NCBI GenBank assembly: GCA_963931865.1
Contig: OZ007509.1
Location: 16,717,815-16,781,814, forward strand
Length of the DNA: 64,000 nucleotides
Source: Axinella damicornis
Lineage: Eukaryota; Porifera; Demospongiae; Axinellida; Axinellidae
Direction: 5' to 3'
The position numbers were made by a program, and so were the translations under genes. Below are positions 13,001 through 25,000 of the stretch, piece after piece. The notes under the pieces are model-generated. The model had not been told where the DNA came from, made no database searches, and saw only the letters and a list, made by a program, of their open reading frames with translations. Each line of letters opens with the position of its first letter. Positions within the stretch are counted from its first letter, which is position 1.

Positions 13001-16000
13001 CTGGTCCATCAACTCGAAAATGGTGATATGTCCACATATAACCGCTTCCATTGCTACGTTTCAGCTCGACTCGAAGCTGCATTGCGTCACGGGATGTGAG
13101 GCAATGCATGTTCCGTAAACCATACCAGAATTCTGTATTGAGATCACCAAAACCGTTTTCGTACTCCTTCCAACTACGGGTGAAGTTGACCTGAGGTGAG
13201 ACGTTGCTCTTTCGACGGAGTATCACAGTCCACCCCCCGCTGTCTGCCTCCATGTCACACCGTGCCTGCATCACTGGGAGCTGTGTGGGGGTCAGCAGGA
13301 ACGACTGGCTGCCCTCCTCACACACATTAGAGATCTCATACAGCCCCGTTTTAGCAGAATGGAACTTCAGGATTGCTTGAGTAGTTTTCACCTGAAGTGA
13401 TATGAATCAAAGTGGTTCAGTGTCAACAGGCTGACATCTGTAGCTGTACAGAAATAGTCTGTAAATATGTTTTAAGTTGGAGAAACAACAGCAAATTATG
13501 TGCATTCTGAGCATCTATTACAGTTTAGTAGTACACTGAGCCTAGTGGAGTGTCCTCACCTGGCAGCAGTCATAGAATGCTGCTCCCTGGCACTGCTCCT
13601 TGATTTTGAGCACCTCCTCGAGAGCAGCCTGGTAGCTGGCCGTACAGTTGTTCAGAAGGAGAGCATTGCCACCAGACACCAGTGCAGCCACTAGCAGAGC
13701 AGCTAAACACTTCAGCAAAGACATAGCAGAAAGTAGCTTTGAGCGAAAGGGATCGTGCCTATGAAACTGCTGAGGCTGAGTTCACTTGTGTTTGTTATCT
13801 GAATATCTGTCGAGATTGGACAAGCTTCCTTATTTGTCCTTGACTAAAGAATACCACAAGCAAGTTGACTCAGTAGTAGGTCTGGTTTTGATTGTGGAGT
13901 AATATCAAGAGCGCATAAGTAGGTCGCGCGGAGTACTCCGGGGCACGCGATCTACTTATGCGCTCTTGGTAATATACATTGTGTTCTGGGTTTTGAGGGC
14001 AAATTGTGTATATAATGACTGTGTAATTGTACGTGCTGTGATGCAACACTTATTGTGTAGCGTGTGGAATGCCTTTATAATTTTTGCAGGGTCAAACCAA
14101 TTCTCGCTACCAAAACCACTGTAATTGTGTGTAGACCTCAAAAATTTTGCACTATACAGTACATTGATGCATGCAGGTGTTATGTAATGGGGTTTCAGTT
14201 TCAGTTGGTCTTGGCACACACAAGCTGCAGTTTTGTTTAGCACGTTTCTTTTGGCTTTGGCTTTGGACAAGTCTTGCGTCGAATTTTCATCTCCACGTCG
14301 GGGAAATAAGTGTACGCTGTTCCATCGTACCACAGCATCCGATCATATGTACCTCTAGCAGTGTGAAGGCCAGTAAGGAAACAACCATAGGTATAGCAGT
14401 TTTGGAACCACCATCCTCCCTTATTTTCACTTGCACAGTTCCTACCACTGTCATCGTTGTCATTGTCAAAGGTACTGAATGGTTTCCCATTGTGTATCCT
14501 CATAGCATCATGAGCCCCTGAAGGTCCTTCTCCCCGACCGATGTGCAAGCGATAGTCATTTTCTGGTCCATCAACTCGAAAATGGTGGTATGTCCACGTA
14601 AAGTCACTTCCATTGCTACGTTTCAGCTCAACTCGAAGCTGCATTGCGTCACGGGATGTGAGGCAGTGCATGTTCCGTAAACCATACCAGAATTCTGTAT
14701 TGAGATCACCGAAACCGTTTTCGTACTCTTTCCAACTACGGGTGAAGTTGACCTGAGGTGAGACATTGCTCTTTCGACGGAGTATCACAGTCCACCCCCC
14801 GCTGTCTGCCTCCATGTCACACCGTGCCTGCATCACTGGGAGCTGTGTAGGGGTTGACAGGAACGACTGGCTGTCCTCCTCACACACATTAGAGATCTCA
14901 TACAGCCCCGTTTTAGCAGAGTAGGACTGCAGTATTGCTTCCGTGGTTTTAACCTGAAGTGATATGAATCAAAGTGGTTCAGTGTCAACAGGCTGACATC
15001 TGTAGCTGTACAGAAATAGTCTAAATATGTTTTAAGTCGGTGACAACAGCAAATTATGTGCATTCTGAGCATCTAGTACAGTTTAGTAGTACACTGAGCC
15101 TAGTGGAGTGTCCTCACCTGACAGCAGTCATAGAATGCTGCTCCCTGGCACTGCTCCTTGATTTTGAGAGCCTCCTCGAGAGCAGCCTGGTAGCTGGCCG
15201 TACAGTTGTTCAGAGGGAGGGCATTGACATCAGACACCAGTGCAGCCACTAGCAGAGCAGCTAAACACTTCAGCAAAGACATAGCAGAAAGTAGCTTTGA
15301 GCGAGAGATCGTGCCTATGAAACTGCTGAGGCTGAGTTCACTTGTGTTTGTTATCTGAAGATTGGACAAGCTTCCTTATTTGTCCCTGACCTGACTGAAG
15401 GAACACCACAAGCAAGTTGACTCAGTAGTAGGCCTGGTTTTCGTTGTGGAGTAATATACATTGTGTTCTGGGTTTTTGAGGGCAAATTGTGTATATAATG
15501 ATTGTGTAATTGTGCGTGCCGTGATGCAACACATATTGTGTAGCGTGTGGAATGCCTTTATAATTGTGGCACGGTCATACCAAATCTCGCTACCAAAACG
15601 TGTATAGACCTCAAAAATTTGGCACTATACAGTACATTGATGCATGCAGGTGTTACGTATGTAATGGGGTTTCAGTTTCAGTTGGTTGTGGGCACACACA
15701 AGCTGCAGTTTTGTTTAGCAAGTTTCTTTTGGCTTTGGCTTTGGACAAGACTTGCGTCGAATCTTCATCTCCACGTCGGGGAAATAGATGGATGTTGATC
15801 CTTTGTACCACCACCTGATCTGAAGAGCAGTGTGAGGGCCATTAAGAAAACAGCGATAGCACGATGTGAACCACCACCCTCCCTTCCGAACACTTGCGCA
15901 GTTGTTATCGTCGTCATCGTTGTCATTGTCAAAGGTACTGAATGGTTTCCCATTGTGTGTCCTCATAGCATCATAAGCCCCTGAAGGTCCTTCTCCCCTG

Positions 16001-19000
16001 CCGATGTGCAAGCGATAGTCATTTTCTGGTCCATCAATTTGAAAATGGTGATATGTCCATGTATAATTGCTTCCAGTGCTACGTTTCAGCTCGATGCGAA
16101 GCTGCATTGCGTCACGGGATGTGAGGCAATGCATGTTCCGTAAACCATACCAGAACTCTGTATTGAGATCACCAAAACCGTTTTCGTACTCTTTCCAACT
16201 ACGGGTGAAGTTGTCCTGAGGTGAGGCGTTTCTGTTTCGATGGAGTATCACAGTCCACCCCCCACTGTCTGCCTCCATGTCACACCGTGCTTGCATCACT
16301 GGGAGCTGTGTAGGAGGGGTCAGCAGGAACGACTGGCTGCCCTCCTCACACACATTAGCAATCTCATACAGCCCCGTTTTAGCAGAATGGAGTTTCAGGA
16401 TTGCTTGAGTAGTTTTAACCTGAAGTGATATGAATCAAAGTGCTTCAGTGTCAACCGGCTGACATCTGTAGCTGTACAGAAATAGTCTAAATATGCTTTT
16501 AAGTTGGAGAAACAACAGTAAATTATGTGCATTCTGAGCATCTAGTACAGTTTAATAGTACACTGAGCCTAGTGGAGTGTCCTCACCTGACAGCAGTCAT
16601 AGAATGCTGCCCCCTGGGCCCTGGCACTGCTCCTTGATTTTGAGAGCCTCTTTGAGAGCAGCCTGGTAGCTGGCCGTACAGTTGTTCAGAGGGAGGGCAT
16701 TGCCATCAGACACCAGTGCAGCCACTAGCAGAGCAGCTAAACACTTCAGCAAATACATACTGTAGGAGAAGGTAGCTGTTGAGAGAGAGAAAGATGATCA
16801 CGTCTCAGGAACTAGTTCAACTGCATAATTGTATTTGTTATCTGTAAATGGGATGGTAGGCTATTCCTTATCTGTGTTTGGCTAAAGGGGACACCACAAG
16901 AAAGTTGACTCCAGTATAGGTGCCCATTGTACTCTGTATTTTTCTTTGTTGTAAAAAGTGTAAAGTCTACCTACTTTGCTCATCACTTTTTCTGCTCAGT
17001 GTTTCACCAATACCATATTTCCGTGAATAGACGGCGCAGCGTTTATTTATTTCGTCGTTCAGTCGGTGCGGCGACTATTCGAGGGCAGCGTTTATTCGAG
17101 GGCGGCGTTTATTCGAGGGCGGCGTTTATTCAAGGGCGGCGTTTATTACTTTGGAAAGTATGGCCACGCCATGTATACAGCATCCCTAGCTACGTATATA
17201 GCTCCCCGTCAAATTGCGTCGAAAAGCTGATGAGAAGGTATGGCTCTTACAAAAGCCGATCAAGAAACACACAGAACAACAACTCGCACTGGGAAAGATT
17301 CGGCAAGTGCCGTCCACAGCTGGAGCACTGAGCGCTTTGATTAGCCGTCGCTTTGCGACAAAGCGATGCACACGGGACGAGGACGATGGTGATGAAGGTA
17401 CCTTCACGAGATGCATATGGAGGGGGATGACGATGAGCTCGAGGACTCAGACTGTAGCTTCCACGACTGTTGGAAGACGGACAAAGTTGAAGTCCACGTA
17501 CGTGGCCTCGTTCCCAGGCTCCTCCCCAGCTGTTTGTTGCATTTTTATACAGCATGTGACAAAAAGCTGGGGAGGAGCCTGGGAACGAGGCTACACGTAC
17601 GTACGTCATACTTTGCACACGTGCTAACCCGCCGCTGCGTTTATTCGAGGGTGGTGTTTATTTCACTCAATTGTGCGGCGTTTATTCGAGGGTGGCATCT
17701 ATTCGAGGGTGGCGTCTATTCGCGGAAATACGGCAATCACCGCAGCAGGCAAATAGTTCATCCAGCCTGTACTATAGCATCGTCCAACCCTTGCTTCTGA
17801 GGGCTTTGCAGCTTTCGATGTGCAAAGTATACCAGCGCTAATGCTAGTCTGCTAGTAGATCACCATTCTTGTACTCTCCGTGCACGGTGTGGATACATAC
17901 AGATTCTACATCCCTTTTAAGTTAACCCCTTGTTGGTTCGGAAAGCCGCCAGAAAAATGTGCCACTCATCCACATGTCCACCCTGTACGTCCATGTGTGT
18001 CATTTCACGTGATGAGTCATTTCACGTGATGAGTCATTTCACAGAATCAGTTCAAGTGGTAACCGCACTGCTCAATCTACTGGTATAGGCTAGTGCAACA
18101 GGTAGGACAAACTCACTTTTCAGAATGATGTCTCTGGTCTTGCTCTCACCTCGTAGATAGACTGTGATTCATACTCATACTAATGTACAGCTAGCCTCCT
18201 CTTCAGATCGTTTCGTAGGCAACTAGCTTATGGCTTGCTCCAATTAATGCACATGTATGTGATGTCACATGTCGATACTATTGTTTGTGAGTTCAAAATT
18301 TTGACTGCAAATATTAAGGTACATGTATAATATTACTCAGAAGTCGACTGTAAGTTTGTGTATCCTATATACTGCCCAATGTGTGTGTCTTAACTGTGCC
18401 CAATGAAACGTCTTCAGACTTTTGAATACATACAATTATCCGACATAGCTATATTCGGACTTTCTTTAGACTTGACAGACAGAACCAGCAACACCAAACA
18501 CTTTGTACCCAGATCGATCCACACCATTGATGGAAGGTCACACCCACTTCCGGTGTTGTACACATACCATGCTTGGTGGCCGATAATTGATCACTTACTG
18601 TACCATGATTCATACAGAGAAGATGCACGTACTTCACCGTAGTTCATTGGTCAGCAGTAGGCCATGGTAGAACAACAGGTCACTTGAGTGGGTGTGGTTA
18701 CCTGAATTGCTAATTTTGTGGAAGGACAATCCACAAAAACGTTTGTTCCTCAAACATTTAGCACTCAGTATATTGCTACAAAGGTTCAGCTGAGGTATGC
18801 ATGCAGGTGTTATGTAATGGGGTTTCAGTTTCAGTTGGTCGTGGGCACACACAAGCTGCAGTTTTGTTTAGCAAGTTTCTTTTGGCTTTGGCTTTGGACA
18901 AGACTTGCGTTGAATCTTCATCTCCACGTGGGGGAAATAAGTGTACATTGATCTGTTGGTATGTATTGTTAGCAGCAGTGTGAGGGCCAGTAAGAAAACT

Positions 19001-22000
19001 TTGATAGCACGATGCGTGGAACCACCACCCTCCCTTATAATATCTTGCACAGTGGTTAACGTTGTCATCGTTGTCATTGTCAAAGGTACTGAATGGTTTC
19101 CCATTGTGTCCCCTCATAGCATCATGAGCCCCTGAAGGTCCTACTCCCCGACCGATGTGCAGGCGATAGTCATTTTCTGGTCCATCAACTCGAAAATGTT
19201 GGTATGCCCACGTATAACCACTTCCATTGCTACGTTTCAGCTCGATTCGAAGCTGCATTGCGTCACGGGATGTGAGGCAATGCATGTTCCGTAATCCATA
19301 CCAGAACTCTGTATTGAGATCACCAAAACCGTTTTCGTACTCTTTCCAACTACGGATGAAGTTGACCTGAGGTGAGACGTTGCTCTTTCGACGGAGTATC
19401 ACAGTCCACCCCCCGCTGTCTGCCTCCATGTCACACCGTGCTTGCATCACTGGGAGCTGTGTAGGAGGGGTCAGCAGGAATGACTGGCTGTCCTCCTCAC
19501 ACACATTAGCAATCTCATATAGCCCCGTTTTAGCAGAATGGAACTTCAGGATTGCTTGAGTAGTTTTCACCTGAAGTGATATGAATCAAAGTGGTTCAGT
19601 GTCAACCGGCTGACGTCTGTAGCTGTACAGAAATAGTCTAAATATGTTTTAAGTTGGAGAAACAACAGCAAATTATGTGCATTCTGAGCATCTAGTACAG
19701 TTTAGTAGTACACTGAGCCTAGTGGAGTGTCCTCACCTGACAGCAGTCATAGAATGCTGCTCCCTGGCACTGCTCCTTGATTTTGAGAGCCTCTTTGAGA
19801 GTAGCCTGGTAGCTGGCCGTACAGTTGTTCAGAGGGAGGGCATTGCCATCAGACACCAGTGCAGCCACTAGCAGAGCAGCTAAACACTTCAGCAAATACA
19901 TAGCAGATGGTACTTTTGAGAGAAAGAGATCGGTGTCTTTCTTGTTCTGAGTTCAGTTGTATTCCTTATCTGTATATCTGACAAGGTTAGGGGTAGTGGT
20001 CAGATTTCCTTTTCTAAAGGGACACCACAAGAAATGTGTCTCCCCACTTTAGTAGTAAACCATAGGACTGATTTTTGTAGTAAATGCGTTGCAATTTCTG
20101 GTTGTGAAGAAATTACATATTTTGTAATTTTGTGGTATTGCGCATGCTGTTAATGTAGTGTGTTGTGTAGTGTGTGTTGTGAGTTTCACATTTTGTGCTC
20201 TCATCATTATTGCCTCAATCAGAACCAGCCGTACAGTGTCCATAGGGTAACCTACCTCCAGCACTTAGCATGGAAAGTGGAGAAGTTTACATGACTTTAG
20301 TATGAGCCTTGCATTCCTCCAAGCTAGGTTCTAAATGTTGCTCCTGACAAATATAGGACAGGGATTTGATATTTTATAGCAGCACCTTGTGCATCTGACT
20401 TAAGGTAGCATTGTACCTTTACCGTTAGGGTACCTTTAACCGTCGGGGCCCCGACGGTTAAAGGTACCCTAACGGTAAAGGTATAATGCTACCTTAATAG
20501 GGCCCTAACTCCAAGATCTGTTGAAAATGCTGAGGTGATCACCTCCTAGCAGATCATGCAATGTGAATTGTGGCTGACTCTGCCGCAACCATTTAGAACA
20601 CGCTCATATGCAGATTTAAGGCACCTGGATTACGTTTGTCCTCCTTTCTTCCCCTCCCCAGGTGACCTGGAGGCAGGCTCGCATCCTCTTCTCCCACAGG
20701 TTCAACAAGTACCTCGACCCCAACTTCTTCCAGCACAGAGTAAGAGAGTACACCATGCTGGGTTTTTGGTTACGCTACTGTATTGGAGTACGGTATGCAT
20801 TTGCTGCTGAAATTCAGAACGTTTTTCCGACATGCGTTTGTGGTGCAGCTTTGCCCCAAATTGGAAGGGCTTCTTCCCAGAATTGAAAGGTTTCTTCGAA
20901 GATGCAAAAGGCTTGTCCCGAAGAGCGCTGGCTTTGTACATATACCTACATGTAAGTTTAAAAGTGCAGCTTCACTTACAGCTCTTTGGAGCTTCGTTTA
21001 GGCCTTCCGTAGCTGCGTTTGTTGCTTAAATCTGGAGCCATGACAGAAATAGTTCTGCAAACATACGTCATATTAAATATGTGTACTGTATTTAAGTAGG
21101 GGTGTGTCAGGGAAGCCTGATGTATGCAACTCTGAGGTAATTACATAACTGTACAACATATCGCTCGTTCAGATCCACTGGTTTTCAATCTTCAACTCGT
21201 TCATGATGGTCATCTTCCTGGTGGGCCTGGTGACCATGATCCTGATGAGGACGCTCCGCAAGGACTACGCCAGATACAGCAGAGAGGAAGACTTGGATGA
21301 CCTGGTGGGTGTGTGTGGGTGTGTGATGTGTGATGTGTGTGTGTGTGTGTGTGTGTGCGTGCGTGCATGTGTGCCTGTGTGTGTGTGTGTGCGTGTGTGC
21401 TTGTGTGTGTGTTGGGGGAATGTGAAGTTGTGAGGACCATCCACATGAACTGTACCCCCAAAGCTGGAGGTGAAGATCAAGCCAAAAAGAAACAACATGA
21501 TCAAAGAGTTCTAGCTCAGGACACGAGGGGGAACACCCTGGACCTTGGGGGGGAACACTGTGTGAGATCTGTTTTCTTTCCTGCAGGAGCGTGACCTGGG
21601 AGATGAGTATGGCTGGAAGCAGGTTCACGGGGACGTGTTCCGCACACCCACCTTTCCCATTCTCTTCACCAGCCTGGTCGGTACGGGATACCAGCTGGCA
21701 GTGGTGTCGCTAGGCTGCATCATTGTTGCCCTGGTGGGGGATCTGTACACTCAGTGAGTTCAGTGAATAGGCCAAAACATTGTGCTTACACGATTATCTG
21801 GCTCGTTCCCAGGCCACTCCCCCCCCCCCCTGGGAATGAGGCTGGACTTAACCTTGTTCCCAGGCCTCCACCCAGATTTTATCTTGCAGCTATAGTACAT
21901 GTATGGAGACTGGGATTGGAACCCCTTGGGGTGTGGGACCAATGCTGTTGGTCACATGGAGTTGACTATGCTTTAGTTTAGTGTGGGGCTGACTCCTGTA

Positions 22001-25000
22001 TGTTCATCGACAGTGTAGCTGACCACCATTAGTGAATCAGCCTGGGCAGTGGACTATCTTGTACCAGTAGCACGCTCATCAGAAACAGCTGGTCACTTGT
22101 CATGTTCCAAACCCTGTATGTATACATATACTCATGAGCTCCCTCCAACCACCATGCCTGTGTACATACACACGCACACACAGGCGGGGCACTCTCCTAA
22201 GCACTGCCATCTTCTTGTATGCTGCCACCTCCCCAGTCAATGGTTTCTTCGGGGGTGCACTCTATTCACGGCAAGGAGGTACTAGGAAACTAGCCTCATT
22301 CACAGGGTTTGTGGCCAGGGGGGATGTTCCTTAAATTTGATCGCATTGAAGGTCTTGGTCTTGGCAACCCAAAAGTTGGGCTGTTCGAATTCCATTTAAC
22401 ACCCTGCGGAGGAAGTTATGTAGTCGCTGCACCAGATGTTTGTGGTTCTGGAAATTGGAATCCGGACATCCATTGGTGTTCAGGACCCTCTCCTTGCTGG
22501 GTTGTGTCCTATCTTCTATCAGCTGCATGAGTGGCAATAAATGTTTTTCTCAAGGGAAACTGCATACAAAGAAGAAAAAATTAAGTCAAGAAAGGTTATT
22601 GCAGTCATATCCCTGAGCCCGTTGTCTCTCTGACGTTTGTTGATGTTAATAATTATTTCACCCTGATCCATGTATGTCTGCATCCCAGGAAAGGAATGGA
22701 TCAAGCAGATGCTGTTTGGTGCCTCCCTCTTCCCGGCCCTGATCTGTGGCCTCGCCTTCCTCATCAACTTCATTGCCATCTACTACCACGCCTCACGGGC
22801 CATCCCCTTCTTCACCATGGTCAGTACCACCTCCAGAGCAGCAAGGATCATGGGTCACATGGCGCAGCTTGCTTATAAATATGGTTCAACTCTTACGCCG
22901 AACTACTCATTGTTTGCCATGGCCAGATTCAGTAACCACCTCCAGAGAAGCAACGATCTCGGGTCACATGCCGTATAGTCACACATTATTAGGCACAGCT
23001 TGCTTATAAACATGTTTGGCGCTGTTTCAATTCTTACCCCGAGCTACTATACCATGGTCAGACTCAGTACCACCTCCAGAGAAGCAACAATCTTGGGTCA
23101 CATACTGTAGTCGAGCATCAGCTTGCTTATAAGCATTCTCTCACTGCTAGTGGTTCAACTCTTATCCCAAGCTATTAATTGTCTTTATTTACCACTAAAG
23201 AGTTCTGAAACTGCCATTTCCAGATCCTATGGATTTAAAAACTAATGAAGTGTGCTGATGAATATGATTCGCACCGCATCGTTAGGCACTGTTTTCTTCC
23301 TGTGGGGATACTGGCAGTACCTGCATGTATGTAGCTAAGCCTGAACATTTTTCTTTCTGGCTTGAATACCCCAGTTCAGGAGTGTCTGGTCACCTCACCG
23401 TGGACTGTCACATTCTGCATATGATTACTTCTGAATCTCTGTATTTCCAGGTTGCTGTAGCCTGCATTTGTCTGTTTGTGATCCTACCGCTGAACCTTGT
23501 GGGCGTCATCCTGGGCAGGAACATCTCTGGCCAGCCAGACAACCCCTGCAGAGTAAACACCGTCCCCAGACCCATCCCTGAAAAGAAATGGTAAGCTTCC
23601 GGTGTATGTAACACTGAATGACTTTGGCTAGCTTGGTCACCGTAGCTTAAAATGTGCCCATTTCCAATATCCGTGAGATGAAAAAGTGTGGGCTCCTTCA
23701 GCTCTACCTGTAGAGTGTGTGCCGTATAATCAGTGACCAATGCTAGCACTATCAATGCTGGGGCTAGTGTGATACGTACTCTGATGCTAAATCATAACAA
23801 AGCACAAAGAACCTTTCAAAAGCACAGTGTACCTGTAACTAACATCAGCTACTTATACAATGAGTATAAGACCTCTCTAATAACAGTCTATCACATACAT
23901 ATGTACGTTAAGTGTGGATTCGTCCCTGTGCTCTCCCCTCTACAGGTTCATGGAACCGTGGGCAATAGTCCTTCTGGGCGGAGTACTTCCTTTCGGCTCC
24001 ATATTTATTGAAGTGTATGCTTAATTTCAGTTAGCCATAATGTATGGTATTATGTCTGTGTATAGTAGTTACTCCTTACCCTTGTTGCTGGGCTGTTCTC
24101 CCTCCGGCCATTGATCGCTTACGTGGAGCAAATGGAGGAGCAGCCTGTCCGTTGGGGTGAGGCATGTCCGCACACCTCACATGCACTCGTACCACAACCA
24201 TCCTTCTTGTGTGCTCAACTAGTTGACTCAATTTACTTGGTTTGCTGTTTGCTAACCTGCATGGAGTTTCATTTTTGGAACTGCTGTTTTGATAGTAATG
24301 CCCAGTATATTTGCTCACACACCAACCGAATAGATATTTCAAGTTTTTCGAAACAGACGGTTGGTGTGTGAGTGAATATACTGGGCATGGATACACCCAA
24401 CCACACATGACTTTATAAAAAGGTTCGGTAGTAATAGCATTAAAGTTGATTTTGCACTTAACTTGTTGACTCAGCATTCTTAGTTTCAGTTTGAACCTGT
24501 CGTTTCATTTTTGGAATGGCTGTTTTGATGGTACACGTTAAAGTTGCAGACATTACTGTTTTGACAACACACTATACGTACCACCCACTCAGGTACTTCA
24601 TCTTCACGTCCTTCTGGCAGTACAAGATCTACTATGTCTTTGGCTTCATGCTGCTCGTGTTCCTGATCTTGATCGTGGTGACCATGTGTGTCACCATCGT
24701 CTGCACCTACTTTCTCCTCAACTCAGAGGACTACCGATGGTAAGGATGGAAGCAAATGAGGGAGAAGTTGTACTTACACACACACACACATGGCATGTTT
24801 AGTGTGGCCGGTTGACAGCTGTACGCTCCTTCATCAACCAGCTTCATGCCCCCCCCCCCCACTACTTACCACTTAAGAAGTTAGACTGTTTTGAAACCTC
24901 TCTTTCCTTACCATAAATGTACTAGACGAATGCAGAACATTGTGGGGCGAGCCTGAGCGAGTACATGCAGGTACTGAATGTGCATGGAGCAGTTGCATGT

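Noticed and set aside
78..21415. CRISPR-like or operon structure
   Set aside because: Tandem repeats lack regular unique spacers, and the genes have introns; this is animal nuclear DNA.
21185..21628. Minus-strand His/Thr-rich frame over TM9SF3 exons
   Set aside because: Antisense of real exons plus the GT repeat.
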